Origin: an uncultured Flavobacteriaceae bacterium
GTDB lineage: Bacteria > Bacteroidota > Bacteroidia > Flavobacteriales > Flavobacteriaceae
Reading direction: 5' to 3'
Assembly: GCA_947495135.1 (NCBI GenBank)
Contig: CANLXN010000008.1
Coordinates: 1 to 64,000 of the forward strand
Length of the DNA: 64,000 bases
A model generated the notes under the pieces. It was given only the letters and a program-made list of their open reading frames with translations. It was not told the origin of the DNA and made no database searches. Below, piece after piece: positions 34,296 to 42,621 of the stretch; within the stretch, counting starts at the first letter, position 1, and the number at the start of each line of letters is the position of its first letter. Both the position numbers and the translations under genes were made by a program.

Positions 34296-35636
34296 ATGGC
34301 AAGATTTGAATTAAAACTACCGAAAATGGGGGAGAGTGTTGCGGAAGCAACCGTAACCAATTGGCTCAAAAATGTAGGTGATACTATTGAGGCCGATGAA
34401 GCGGTGCTTGAAATCGCGACCGATAAAGTAGATAGTGAAGTTCCAAGTGAAGTAGACGGAACTTTGGTTGAGGTATTGTTTCAGGTAGACGATGTTGTTC
34501 AAGTTGGACAGACGTTGGCCATTATTGAGACAGAGGGCGACGCTCCAAGTGCTTCGGCTTTTGAGGATGCTGCGGTGTCTGAACCAACGCCAGATGTGGT
34601 TGCTGCCGTTTCGGCTCCTGTAACTGCAGCAAAAGATGCAACGCAGCCTGTTGCCGTTAGCAGTAATGGTGAACGTTTCTATTCACCGCTAGTTAAAAAT
34701 ATTGCCACAGCTGAAGGAATAGCCCAATCTGAATTAGATACAATTGCAGGTACAGGAAAAGATGGTCGTGTGACCAAAAATGACATGCTGGATTATCTAA
34801 AAAATCGAGGTTCGGAAGCGAACGTACCTGTGAAAGAGGCTCCAGCCGCTGTTGTGGAAACTTCAAAGGTTTCTACTCCTACTACACAAGCGTCTCCAAA
34901 GCAAGCCGCTCCAGTATCCGTAAGTGGAGAAGATGAGATTATTGAAATGACCCGAATGGGGAAACTCATAGCGCACCACATGGTGGAAAGCGTTCAAAAA
35001 TCTGCGCACGTTCAGTCATTTGTAGAATGTGATGTAACTAATATTTGGAACTGGCGTAGCAAGGTAAAGACTGCATACGAGAAACGCGAAGGTGAAAAGT
35101 TGACCTTTACACCTATATTTATGGAAGCGGTCGCCAAGGCTTTAAAAGATTTTCCAATGATGAATATTTCCGTGGATGGAGATAAGATCATAAAGCGTAA
35201 AAACATTAATCTTGGGATGGCCGCTGCACTACCAGACGGAAATCTAATTGTTCCTGTTATAAAGAATGCAGATCAACTAAACTTGGTAGGTATGAGTAAG
35301 GCGGTAAATGACCTTGCAGGGCGTGCCAGAGATGGAAAGTTGAAGCCAGACGAAATTCAAGGAGGAACCTACACGGTAACGAATGTGGGAACTTTCGGAA
35401 GCATTATGGGTACTCCAATAATTAATCAGCCACAAGTAGGGATTCTTGCTCTTGGAGCGATCAGAAAAGTTCCTGCGGTGATTGAAACGCCAGATGGCGA
35501 CTTTATTGGAATACGATATAGAATGTTCTTGTCTCATAGTTACGATCACCGAGTGGTGAATGGAGCGCTTGGAGGGCAGTTTGTGAAAGCTGTAGCCGAT
35601 TACCTTGAAGGTTGGGACCCTAAGAGAGAGTTCTAA
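34296..35636 (+). CDS. 2-oxoacid dehydrogenase E2 (dihydrolipoamide acyltransferase)
   Basis: The E2 core transfers acyl groups from lipoyl to CoA. The 446-residue product has an N-terminal lipoyl domain (1-75; lipoylated Lys44 in IATDKVDSEVP), an Ala/Pro/Val-rich linker, an E3-binding domain (about 125-160; YSPLVKNIATAEGIAQSEL) and a C-terminal catalytic domain. The active-site motif reads DHRVVNG (His418, Asn422) where many E2s have DHRxxDG. Substrate (branched-chain, pyruvate or 2-oxoglutarate) cannot be fixed; the E1 and E3 genes are not adjacent. It has its own promoter and a strong terminator. Confidence 0.9.
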   Translation: MARFELKLPKMGESVAEATVTNWLKNVGDTIEADEAVLEIATDKVDSEVPSEVDGTLVEVLFQVDDVVQVGQTLAIIETEGDAPSASAFEDAAVSEPTPDVVAAVSAPVTAAKDATQPVAVSSNGERFYSPLVKNIATAEGIAQSELDTIAGTGKDGRVTKNDMLDYLKNRGSEANVPVKEAPAAVVETSKVSTPTTQASPKQAAPVSVSGEDEIIEMTRMGKLIAHHMVESVQKSAHVQSFVECDVTNIWNWRSKVKTAYEKREGEKLTFTPIFMEAVAKALKDFPMMNISVDGDKIIKRKNINLGMAAALPDGNLIVPVIKNADQLNLVGMSKAVNDLAGRARDGKLKPDEIQGGTYTVTNVGTFGSIMGTPIINQPQVGILALGAIRKVPAVIETPDGDFIGIRYRMFLSHSYDHRVVNGALGGQFVKAVADYLEGWDPKREF

Positions 35637-35652
35637 AAAAATACCTGATCAC

Positions 35653-35687
35653 AAAAGGAGCATTGAAAATAATGCTCCTTTTTTTAT
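35653..35687 (+). terminator. Terminator after E2 gene
   Basis: AAAAGGAGCATT (35653-35664) pairs perfectly with AATGCTCCTTTT (35671-35682), with a 6-nt loop and a further run of Ts. Confidence 0.88.
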
Positions 35688-35811
35688 GCTCGGATACCAG
35701 GAAATGTATCTGCAAATGTGGATTGTAAATTCAAATTGCCGAATTTGCCACTTCTTTTCTAAAATGATAATAACTTTTACTCCTAGCACGTTTCATACCT
35801 ATTGAAATTGG

Positions 35812-35819
35812 TATTTTTG
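35812..35819 (+). promoter_or_regulatory. -7 promoter element of the exonuclease gene
   Basis: TATTTTTG matches TAnnTTTG, 17 bp before the start codon. Confidence 0.45.
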
Positions 35820-35836
35820 TATCACAAACTAAACGA

Positions 35837-36610
35837 ATGGAATTAAAGTTAAAAAAACCTATCTGTTTTTTCGATCTTGAAACAACTGGTATTAATGTTG
35901 CGAGTGATCGTATTGTTGAAATTTCTATTTTGAAAGTATTTCCCAATGGCAACAAGGAAAGTCATACTTGGAGAGTAAACCCGGGGATGCCTATTCCGCC
36001 AGCCTCTAGCGATATACATAAAATTACAGACGAAATGGTAGCCAATGAGCCCACCTTTAAAGAGCTTGCTCCGAAGGTGTACGGACTTATAAAAGATAGT
36101 GACTTAGGTGGTTTTAATTCTAATCGATTTGATATTCCCTTGTTGGCGGAGGAATTGTTGAGAGCTGATATAGATTTCGACCTAAAGAAGGCTTTGTCTG
36201 TAGATGTTCAAACTATTTTCCATAAAAAGGAGAAGCGAACTTTGGAGGCCGCATATAAATTCTACTGTGATAAAAGTCTTGAAAATGCACACAGCGCGGC
36301 TGCAGATACTTTGGCGACTTACGAAGTCCTACTTTCACAATTAGATAGATATGAAGATCTAGAAAACGATGTAGGGTATTTGGCACAGTTTAGTTCTCAC
36401 AAACAATTTGCGGATTTTGCTGGATACATTGGATACACCAAGGATGGGGAAGAGGTATTTAGTTTCGGAAAGCACAAGGGCACTCTTGTAAAAGATGTAT
36501 TGGAGAAGGAGCCAGGTTATTTCGGATGGTTACTCAATGCAGATTTTCCGCTGTATACCAAAAAAGTATTAACCAGAGTGAAGTTGAGTAAGCTGAATAA
36601 TAAGTTGTGA
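35837..36610 (+). CDS. DEDD 3'-5' exonuclease with ExoX-like C-terminal domain
   Basis: The 257-residue protein has an N-terminal DnaQ-like exonuclease domain with motif I FFDLETTG (Asp, Glu), motif II GGFNSNRFDIPLL (Asp) and motif III HSAAADTLATYEVL (His and Asp, DEDDh class). The C-terminal ~50 residues (FSFGKHKGTLVKDVLEKEPG, NADFPLYTKK) match the small domain found at the end of ExoX-type nucleases. It may act in DNA repair or RNA trimming; it is too divergent from the polymerase III epsilon subunit to call dnaQ. Confidence 0.88.
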   Translation: MELKLKKPICFFDLETTGINVASDRIVEISILKVFPNGNKESHTWRVNPGMPIPPASSDIHKITDEMVANEPTFKELAPKVYGLIKDSDLGGFNSNRFDIPLLAEELLRADIDFDLKKALSVDVQTIFHKKEKRTLEAAYKFYCDKSLENAHSAAADTLATYEVLLSQLDRYEDLENDVGYLAQFSSHKQFADFAGYIGYTKDGEEVFSFGKHKGTLVKDVLEKEPGYFGWLLNADFPLYTKKVLTRVKLSKLNNKL

Positions 36611-36693
36611 AAATTTCAGAAAAGAATAAAATTCTACTTGTTACCCGGCTAAAAGAGTTGATCACATAAGTCTATATATTTCAAAATAAGCAT

Positions 36694-37305
36694 ATGAAAA
36701 TAATCTGTGTAGGTCGCAACTATGCGGCACATATCGAAGAGCTGGATAACGAACGTCCAAAGAATCCAATTCTATTTTTGAAGCCAGATACAGCAATTTT
36801 GCTGAAGAAAAACCCGTTTTTTATTCCAGATTTTTCAGATGACGTTCATTACGAGGTGGAAGTACTTGTAAAAATCAATAAAATAGGGAAGCATATCGAC
36901 CGAAAATTCGCACACAAGTACTACGATGAGATCGGTTTAGGAATAGATTTTACTGCTAGGGATGTGCAGAAACAGCTGAAGGAAAAGGGTTTGCCCTGGG
37001 AAATTGCAAAAAGTTTTGATGGAGCTGCTGTTGTAGGTAATTTTTTACCAAAAAAAGCGTTTGATGATATAAATAATGTCAATTTTAGTCTTGAAAAGAA
37101 CGGAAAAGCGGTTCAAACAGGCAATACTTCTTTAATGTTGTGGAAAATTGATGACTTAATCGAATATATCTCAAAATATTTTACATTAAAGATAGGAGAT
37201 ATTATATTTACAGGCACACCTGCCGGAGTAGGTAAAGTCAGTAATGGGGATATATTAACTGGTTTTATTGAAAGGGAGGAGCTTTTTTCAATTAGAGTTA
37301 AATAA
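36694..37305 (+). CDS. Fumarylacetoacetate hydrolase family protein
   Basis: The 203-residue protein has the FAH fold seen in acylpyruvate hydrolases and oxaloacetate decarboxylase (YcgM/FAHD1). Visible signatures are ICVGRNYAAHIEEL, the metal-binding EVEVLV segment, GIDFTARDVQ, and IIFTGTPAGVGKV near the C-terminus. It lacks the N-terminal extension of true fumarylacetoacetases. The Hpt gene follows after 12 bp, so it may share a transcript with the Hpt and cinA genes. Confidence 0.9.
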   Translation: MKIICVGRNYAAHIEELDNERPKNPILFLKPDTAILLKKNPFFIPDFSDDVHYEVEVLVKINKIGKHIDRKFAHKYYDEIGLGIDFTARDVQKQLKEKGLPWEIAKSFDGAAVVGNFLPKKAFDDINNVNFSLEKNGKAVQTGNTSLMLWKIDDLIEYISKYFTLKIGDIIFTGTPAGVGKVSNGDILTGFIEREELFSIRVK

Positions 37306-37317
37306 CCAAAAAAACAA

Positions 37318-37656
37318 ATGAGCAAAAACTATTCAATTGAAAGTCTGAAAGAAATCGCAGGTAACGATCTAGACTTTATGGCAATTGTTGCGCAGACTTT
37401 CTTAGAAGAGATTCCCCCTGATTTAGCTTCTCTAGAGGAAGCTATTGCCAATGACAACAAAGAATTAGCCTACCAATTCGCACACAAAATGAAGCCAAAC
37501 CTTGAAATGTTTGGTATAGACTTAGCTAAACAAATCACCGGGATCGAATCTTGGACCAAAACCTCTAAAGGGGCAGATACAGTGCTACCTCATATAGAGT
37601 TGGTGTCCATAACCCTTCATCGTGTTTTTGCTGAATTAAAGGAGGATTTTTCATAA
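37318..37656 (+). CDS. Histidine phosphotransfer (Hpt) domain protein
   Basis: The 112-residue protein is a stand-alone Hpt four-helix bundle. The phosphoacceptor is His56 in YQFAHKMKPNLEMFGI, matching AHxLKGxxxxxG with Met for Leu and Pro for Gly. Hpt proteins relay phosphate between receiver domains of hybrid histidine kinases and response regulators; no kinase or receiver gene is in this window. It lies 12 bp after the FAH gene and 4 bp before cinA. Confidence 0.85.
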   Translation: MSKNYSIESLKEIAGNDLDFMAIVAQTFLEEIPPDLASLEEAIANDNKELAYQFAHKMKPNLEMFGIDLAKQITGIESWTKTSKGADTVLPHIELVSITLHRVFAELKEDFS

Positions 37657-37660
37657 AACA

Positions 37661-38908
37661 ATGCTTTGTGAAATAATTACAATAGGCGATGAAATCCTAA
37701 TAGGACAAATCGTCGATACGAATTCGGCCTATATAGGTAAAGAACTCAATAAGATTGGGGTCAAAGTCTTTCAAATTACTTCTATACAAGACGAACGAAC
37801 ACAAATTATACAAGCTTTAGCAGATGCTAATAGGCGTGTGGATTTGGTGTTGGTTACTGGTGGCTTAGGACCTACTAAAGATGATATTACCAAACAGTGC
37901 TTTTGCGAGTATTTTGACGATACACTCGTCGAAAATGCGAAGGTGTTGGAGCACATACGACATATTTTTTCTAAATATATTGACAGAGATCCGCTACCAG
38001 CCAATTTGTCGCAAGCACAGGTGCCTTCCAAGGCGACCATTTTATTCAATGAGAATGGAACGGCTCCAGGTATGTGGATGGAAAAAGACGAAACTGTCTT
38101 TGTGTCTATGCCGGGAGTTCCTTATGAGATGAAACATTTAATGATGGATAAGGTCATTCCGAAGGTTATAAAGAAGTTCGAAAGACCTTATATCTATCAT
38201 AAAACGTTACTCACTTATGGTTTGGGAGAAAGTGCAATAGCAGATCGCATTTCACATTGGGAAGATGCACTGCCAGAGCAGATTAAGTTAGCTTATTTGC
38301 CGTCTTTAGGGAGGGTTCGTTTACGGCTTTCTTCTACTGGTATGAATGAAGAGGTTTTGCATAGTCAAGTAAATGCTCAAATGGCCGTAGTGCACGATAT
38401 ACTGAAAGATATAGTGGTTGGATATGAAGACGAAACCTCTATAACACAAAAGATTGGTGGTTATCTCATAGAGCAAAATAAAACCTTGAGCCTAGCCGAA
38501 AGTTGCACTGGAGGTGCCATCGCTGAGGAAATTACCAAGCATCCAGGCGTTTCTGCCTTTTATAACGGCGGCATTATTCCATATGCTACTCGATTAAAAG
38601 CCTCTATTTTAGGAGTCGATGAGGCGTTGATGAAGAAATATAATGTAGTGAGTCTGCCAATTGCTGAAGCAATGGCTAAAAGAGCAGCCCTTATTTTTGA
38701 AAGTGACTACGCAATTGCCACCACCGGAATTGCGGGGCCAACAAAAGGGGATGGCGATGATGAGCTAGGGACTGTATGTATAGCTATTGCAACACCTACG
38801 GGGGTTATTTCAGAGAAGTTCCTTTTCGGAAAGGTACGGGAACGTGTAATTAAAAAAGCAGTGAACAAGTCGTTCGAAATGTTACTCAAAGAAATTTCGA
38901 AAAACTAA
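37661..38908 (+). CDS. cinA: CinA-family protein (MoCF plus nicotinamide-nucleotide amidase)
   Basis: The 415-residue product combines an N-terminal MoaB/MogA-like domain (IITIGDEILIGQIVDTNS, TGGLGPTKDD, MPGVPYEM) with a C-terminal PncC-type amidohydrolase domain (about 265-415; LAESCTGGAIAEEI, ATTGIAGPTKGDGDDELG). It is likely to recycle NMN in pyridine-nucleotide salvage, with ADP-ribose pyrophosphatase activity known for some homologues. The start codon follows the Hpt stop by 4 bp. Domain order and length are standard. Confidence 0.94.
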   Translation: MLCEIITIGDEILIGQIVDTNSAYIGKELNKIGVKVFQITSIQDERTQIIQALADANRRVDLVLVTGGLGPTKDDITKQCFCEYFDDTLVENAKVLEHIRHIFSKYIDRDPLPANLSQAQVPSKATILFNENGTAPGMWMEKDETVFVSMPGVPYEMKHLMMDKVIPKVIKKFERPYIYHKTLLTYGLGESAIADRISHWEDALPEQIKLAYLPSLGRVRLRLSSTGMNEEVLHSQVNAQMAVVHDILKDIVVGYEDETSITQKIGGYLIEQNKTLSLAESCTGGAIAEEITKHPGVSAFYNGGIIPYATRLKASILGVDEALMKKYNVVSLPIAEAMAKRAALIFESDYAIATTGIAGPTKGDGDDELGTVCIAIATPTGVISEKFLFGKVRERVIKKAVNKSFEMLLKEISKN

Positions 38909-38918
38909 ATTTCTTTTG

Positions 38919-38949
38919 TTGTTCAAATCAAAATATTTACTTAAATTTG
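38919..38949 (+). promoter_or_regulatory. Promoter of the rpmB-rpmG-DUF4295 genes
   Basis: TTG (38919-38921) and TAAATTTG (38942-38949) are separated by 20 nt, matching the Bacteroidetes -33/-7 pattern, 34 bp before rpmB. Confidence 0.55.
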
Positions 38950-38983
38950 CAGCCTGTTTAAAAATAATTATAAAACGAAGGCA

Positions 38984-39223
38984 ATGTCAAGAGTTTGTGA
39001 GCTTACGGGAAAAAGAGCGATGGTTGGGAACAACGTTTCCCACGCGATGAATAAAACTAAACGCAAGTTTAACGTAAATCTAGTTAAGAAGCGTTTCTAT
39101 ATTCCAGAGGAGGACAAGTGGTTAACCCTACGTGTATCTACGTCTGCATTAAAAAATATTAACAAACTAGGTATTTCTGCCGTTATCAAAGAGGCTCGTG
39201 CAAACGGTTTCTTGAAGCAGTAA
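38984..39223 (+). CDS. rpmB: Ribosomal protein bL28
   Basis: The 79-residue basic protein has MSRVCELTGKRAMVGNNVSH and NKTKRKFNVNLVKKRF, the N-terminal signature of bL28. It is a 50S subunit component. The order rpmB, rpmG, DUF4295, ftsY is conserved in flavobacteria. A good promoter precedes it and rpmG follows 29 bp downstream. Confidence 0.97.
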   Translation: MSRVCELTGKRAMVGNNVSHAMNKTKRKFNVNLVKKRFYIPEEDKWLTLRVSTSALKNINKLGISAVIKEARANGFLKQ

Positions 39224-39252
39224 TCCTCATTAATTTTTAACCTCGAAGAAAG

Positions 39253-39435
39253 ATGGCTAGAAAAGGAAATAGAGTTCAGGTAATTTTAGAGTGTACAGAA
39301 CACAAAGAGACTGGTAAGCCAGGAACTTCTCGTTATATTACCACGAAGAATAAGAAAAATACTCCGGATAGAATGGAATTGAAGAAATTCAACCCTATCC
39401 TGAAGAAAATGACCGTACATAAAGAAATTAAATAA
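39253..39435 (+). CDS. rpmG: Ribosomal protein bL33
   Basis: The 60-residue basic protein has [19 protein letters not shown] and a [11 protein letters not shown] segment, as in bL33. The zinc-binding CxxC pairs of the C+ form are absent, so this is the C- type, suggesting no zinc requirement. It lies between rpmB and the DUF4295 gene in the same transcript. Confidence 0.95.
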   Translation: MARKGNRVQVILECTEHKETGKPGTSRYITTKNKKNTPDRMELKKFNPILKKMTVHKEIK

Positions 39436-39441
39436 TTTGAT

Positions 39442-39459
39442 TTTTCACTTCGGTGAAAA
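39442..39459 (+). promoter_or_regulatory. UUCG-capped hairpin between rpmG and DUF4295 gene
   Basis: TTTTCAC (39442-39448) and GTGAAAA (39453-39459) enclose TTCG, giving the very stable C(UUCG)G tetraloop. It lies 6 bp after rpmG and 22 bp before the next gene. There is no T-run, so it is more likely a processing or stability element than a terminator. Confidence 0.55.
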
Positions 39460-39481
39460 CATCTAATAACCATAGAGAGTC

Positions 39482-39637
39482 ATGGCAAAGAAATCAGTAG
39501 CATCGTTACAAACAGGATCTAAGCGTTTAACAAAAGCGATTAAGATGGTGAAGTCGGAAAAATCTGGCGCATACACATTCGTGGAGTCAATTATGTCTCC
39601 AGACCAAGTAAACGATTGGTTGAGCAAACAAAAGTAG
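39482..39637 (+). CDS. DUF4295 family protein, 51 aa
   Basis: The short frame encodes 51 residues beginning MAKKSVASLQTGSKRLTKAI, with a central KSEKSGAYTFVESIMSPDQV. This matches DUF4295, a tiny lysine-rich protein conserved next to rpmG in Bacteroidetes. The position and basic composition fit a ribosome-associated role, but no function has been established to my knowledge. A strong terminator follows 22 bp later. Confidence 0.9.
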   Translation: MAKKSVASLQTGSKRLTKAIKMVKSEKSGAYTFVESIMSPDQVNDWLSKQK

Positions 39638-39659
39638 TCAACCCTTAAAAATATATTAG

Positions 39660-39690
39660 AAGCCACTTTTTAACGAAGGTGGCTTTTTTT
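39660..39690 (+). terminator. Terminator of the rpmB-rpmG-DUF4295 unit
   Basis: AAGCCAC (39660-39666) pairs with GTGGCTT (39679-39685); a run of seven Ts (39684-39690) follows. Confidence 0.85.
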
Positions 39691-39765
39691 ATGATCCTCT
39701 GTTATTTTATAAGGAGGATAAAAAGTTATAAACCAATATCATTAGAATGACAATAAAATTTCCCT

Positions 39766-39773
39766 TAATTTTG
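39766..39773 (+). promoter_or_regulatory. -7 promoter element upstream of ftsY
   Basis: TAATTTTG matches TAnnTTTG. If used, the ftsY transcript has a leader of about 190 nt containing the palindromic element at 39811-39886. Confidence 0.4.
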
Positions 39774-39810
39774 TCTTCGATGATGGTGTACCCCTCCTAA
39801 GGTCGGGTCA

Positions 39811-39886
39811 GGCTATTCGCTGTATCTTTTCCGCTATCACCTCGACTCCGCTCGGGGATTGTGAAAAAGGATGCCGCTACTATCCT
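39811..39886 (+). repeat. REP-like palindromic element in the ftsY leader
   Basis: GGCTATTCGCTGTATCTTTT (39811-39830) is imperfectly complementary to AAAAAGGATGCCGC plus CTATCC (39864-39886). Inside, CCTCGA (39840-39845) pairs with TCGGGG (39852-39857) around CTCCGC. The nested palindrome resembles short dispersed repeats I remember from flavobacterial intergenic regions; that part is from memory. It is the only recognisable content of the 334-bp gap 39638-39971 besides the terminator and -7 box. Confidence 0.55.
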
Positions 39887-39971
39887 TTACACTAAGTGGA
39901 CAACTTGTCTTGTTTTATTGCATGGCATAACAGTTGCCCGTACTCAACTACTTGAAAACAGCAAAAATTAA

Positions 39972-40925
39972 ATGAGCTTCTTTAAAAAAATATTTAGCAA
40001 AGAAAAAAAAGAAACCTTAGACAAGGGGTTGGAAAAATCTAAAAACTCCTTTTTAGATAAATTATCCAAGGCCGTAGCAGGTAAAAGCAAGGTAGACGAT
40101 GACGTACTAGATAATTTAGAAGAAGTACTTGTTTCTAGTGATGTTGGTGTCGATACCACACTTAAGATTATCACTAGAATTGAAGAGCGCGTTTCTAGAG
40201 ATAAGTATCTAGGTACGGAAGAATTAAATAAAATATTGCGAGAAGAAATAGCTGGTCTATTGAGCGAAACCAATACTGGTAATGCCACCAGCTTTGAAAT
40301 CCCTGAAACGGAAGGACCTTATGTAATTATGGTTGTTGGAGTTAATGGGGTAGGTAAAACTACCACCATCGGGAAGTTGGCAAATCAATTTACTAAGGAA
40401 GGTAAAAAAGTTGTTTTAGGAGCAGCAGATACCTTTAGAGCCGCGGCAATTGATCAATTGCAGGTATGGGCAGATAGAACAGGTGTTCCTATTGTTAAGC
40501 AAGAAATGGGAAGTGATCCAGCGAGTGTTGCTTTCGATACCTTGGAAAGTGCAGTGAATCAAAATGCTGATGTTGTAATTATTGATACAGCTGGACGTCT
40601 CCACAATAAGGTGAACCTAATGAATGAGCTCACTAAAGTAAAGCGAGTGATGCAGAAAGTGGTTGGAGATGCACCTCACGATGTGATGCTCGTTTTAGAT
40701 GGATCTACTGGTCAGAATGCGTTCGAGCAAGCTAAACAATTCACTGCAGCTACAGAAGTTACCTCATTGGCGGTTACAAAACTGGATGGTACTGCAAAAG
40801 GTGGAGTAGTTATCGGGATTAGCGATCAATTCAAGATACCCGTTAAGTACATCGGAGTAGGCGAGGGTATTGACGATCTGCAAGTATTTAATAAATTTGA
40901 GTTTGTAGATTCCTTTTTTAAATAG
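39972..40925 (+). CDS. ftsY: Signal recognition particle receptor FtsY
   Basis: FtsY is the SRP receptor GTPase that docks ribosomes at the membrane. The 317-residue protein has a short basic N-terminal region (FFKKIFSKEKKETLDKGL) instead of the long acidic domain of E. coli, an NG core with GVNGVGKTTTIGKLA, DTFRAAAIDQL, VIIDTAGR, TKLDGTAKGGV and the closing GVGEGIDDLQVF. The length is normal for Bacteroidetes. Confidence 0.97.
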   Translation: MSFFKKIFSKEKKETLDKGLEKSKNSFLDKLSKAVAGKSKVDDDVLDNLEEVLVSSDVGVDTTLKIITRIEERVSRDKYLGTEELNKILREEIAGLLSETNTGNATSFEIPETEGPYVIMVVGVNGVGKTTTIGKLANQFTKEGKKVVLGAADTFRAAAIDQLQVWADRTGVPIVKQEMGSDPASVAFDTLESAVNQNADVVIIDTAGRLHNKVNLMNELTKVKRVMQKVVGDAPHDVMLVLDGSTGQNAFEQAKQFTAATEVTSLAVTKLDGTAKGGVVIGISDQFKIPVKYIGVGEGIDDLQVFNKFEFVDSFFK

Positions 40926-40996
40926 ACCTAAATTTTAACGCGTGCAAAGGGTGAAAGTAAAGGAGTTTTCATCTTAACATTCACTCAATCACTCAT

Positions 40997-42097
40997 TTAC
41001 TCACTCATTAATTCATTGATTCTTTCCCATAGGTCGTTGTCGAACCCAGATGGACCTAAAATATCGCTTTCAGCCGAATTACCTAACCTCACCACTACTA
41101 AATCCTTACTTGGTACTACATAAAGCTTTTGGTCATTAGCGCCTAATCCAGCAAAGAGATCATCTGGGGCATTTGGAATTAACGTTCCTTCAAACTCAAG
41201 GATGCCAGAAGGAAGTCTGTGGCTTTCTTTTCCGTTGAGCCACCATAGATATCCATACGATTTGTTTTCTTCCTGCGAAGTGGAGGTCATTGCAGTAAAA
41301 TAGTTGGTGTTCAGAATTTGTTGTCCATTCCAATTTCCATTGTTAAGGTTGAGTATTCCAAAACGAGCCATGCTTCTCGCCGTGCTTGCATAAACCCGAT
41401 TAAACCCGAAATTTAACCAGGTTCCATCCATACCAATTACAGTCTTTAGCTTTTCGTCAAAATAGTTGTCGAAACTGTCAGGAACCGCATTGTTAACTAC
41501 TGGTTGGAGCAGCGTATAGAAAGCGTTGTGGTAAAACCAAAATTCTCCTGGGTTGTTTAAATAGTTAAGACATTCGGGTGTGGTGCAATTCCAATCGTTT
41601 ATAGTGTAATCGCCTCCAGAGGTCATGGTTAACTGATTTCTTATGGTAATGGCGCTCTCCTGTTCAACAGTCATAGAAGTCCAGCTTCCTCCTAAATATT
41701 GAGAAGACGAATCGTCTATAGATAGGTATCCTTCTTGTTCCGCAATTCCAATGGTGTAAGCGGTAAGTGTTTTTCCTGCGGAGAACCACAGATTATTATT
41801 GCTAGCAGTATGGCCGTTAAAATATTCTTCCATTACAATTCTACCATTCTTTAAGATCATGAAAGCTTTGGTGTCGCTGTCCATGAGAAATTGCTTGAGA
41901 TCCTCTGCGGCGTTCTCGTCCCAATCGAGATCGTTGAGTGTTAAGGTTTCCCAGTCTTCTGACGTGGTTGGCGGAAAATAGATGTCTAATTCAACTGGCG
42001 TATCATCCATATCGTCCGTTCCCATTTCCGAAGAATCATCTGAAGAACTAGTGCAGCCAAATACTAAAACAAGTAAGAAGGGAAGAAGTTTTTTCAT
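40997..42097 (-). CDS. Serine hydrolase lipoprotein, beta-lactamase (class C) family
   Basis: The 366-residue protein starts MKKLLPFLLVLVFGCTSSSD, with lipobox VFGC (Cys15), followed by an acidic spacer (about 17-40). The serine hydrolase core shows WFSAGKTLTAYTIG with the SxxK motif (SAGK) and WFYHNAFYTLL as the YxN motif (YHN). It is probably an esterase or peptidase-like relative of penicillin-binding proteins; relatives are not usually true beta-lactamases. It is leftward and monocistronic; the stop lies within a short run of ACTCA repeats. Confidence 0.87.
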   Translation of the reverse strand: MKKLLPFLLVLVFGCTSSSDDSSEMGTDDMDDTPVELDIYFPPTTSEDWETLTLNDLDWDENAAEDLKQFLMDSDTKAFMILKNGRIVMEEYFNGHTASNNNLWFSAGKTLTAYTIGIAEQEGYLSIDDSSSQYLGGSWTSMTVEQESAITIRNQLTMTSGGDYTINDWNCTTPECLNYLNNPGEFWFYHNAFYTLLQPVVNNAVPDSFDNYFDEKLKTVIGMDGTWLNFGFNRVYASTARSMARFGILNLNNGNWNGQQILNTNYFTAMTSTSQEENKSYGYLWWLNGKESHRLPSGILEFEGTLIPNAPDDLFAGLGANDQKLYVVPSKDLVVVRLGNSAESDILGPSGFDNDLWERINELMSE

Positions 42098-42208
42098 GCT
42101 GGTATTCGATAAGAGTTCATTTTAAGACTTAAATGAACAGAAAAAGTTTAATTTAGTTTTAATTGGTAATGATAACACGCTATAAAACTAAGCAAATATG
42201 CATATAGT

Positions 42209-42535
42209 ATGAAAGTTTGGCAGAAGGTTTTGCTCGTTAAAATATTACTGGTCTTCGCTACGTTTAAAATAGCCGGTTTTCTTTTTTCTATTTACCAGGC
42301 GCATACCCATTTTCAAAATCCATTAATTCCATCTTACCTCGCTAAATACCTTGCGTTCCCATCATTTATTCTAGTTCCTGTTTGGTTTTTTTTTTCTGTA
42401 GGCTGCTGGAAGCTGTTGAAAAGCGAAGTTTTACTTGAAAAAAGATGGGTCCTTTTGGTTGTTTTAATCTTCATTTTTCAATTTTCTGAGGGCATTATTT
42501 ATAGTTTTCTCATGCAAATCAATCCGTACAGATAA
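42209..42535 (+). CDS. Small three-helix membrane protein, hypothetical
   Basis: The 108-residue protein has three hydrophobic segments (VLLVKILLVFATFKIAGFLF, FPSFILVPVWFFFSVGC, WVLLVVLIFIFQFSEGIIY) with basic residues on the N-terminal side. No motif or family is recognised. It is followed by the -7 box of rimO (42559-42566) and seems to be transcribed alone. Confidence 0.65.
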   Translation: MKVWQKVLLVKILLVFATFKIAGFLFSIYQAHTHFQNPLIPSYLAKYLAFPSFILVPVWFFFSVGCWKLLKSEVLLEKRWVLLVVLIFIFQFSEGIIYSFLMQINPYR

Positions 42536-42558
42536 TTAGTTTCTAGTTCTAAAAACGG

Positions 42559-42566
42559 TATCTTTG
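42559..42566 (+). promoter_or_regulatory. -7 promoter element of rimO
   Basis: TATCTTTG matches TAnnTTTG, 55 bp before the start codon. Confidence 0.4.
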
Positions 42567-42621
42567 CCCTCCAAATTAATTGCACTCGTACCTCTAATAT
42601 TGTACATCGTAAATTAAACCT

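Noticed and set aside
35536-35556. Asn for Asp in the E2 active-site motif (DHRVVNG), suggesting an inactive enzyme
   Set aside because: As I recall, Asn at this position occurs in other active E2 enzymes such as that of Azotobacter vinelandii; the rest of the domain is intact.
40982-41010. Short ACTCA-like repeats at the end of the serine hydrolase gene
   Set aside because: They are few, irregular and low-complexity, with no sign of structure or function.
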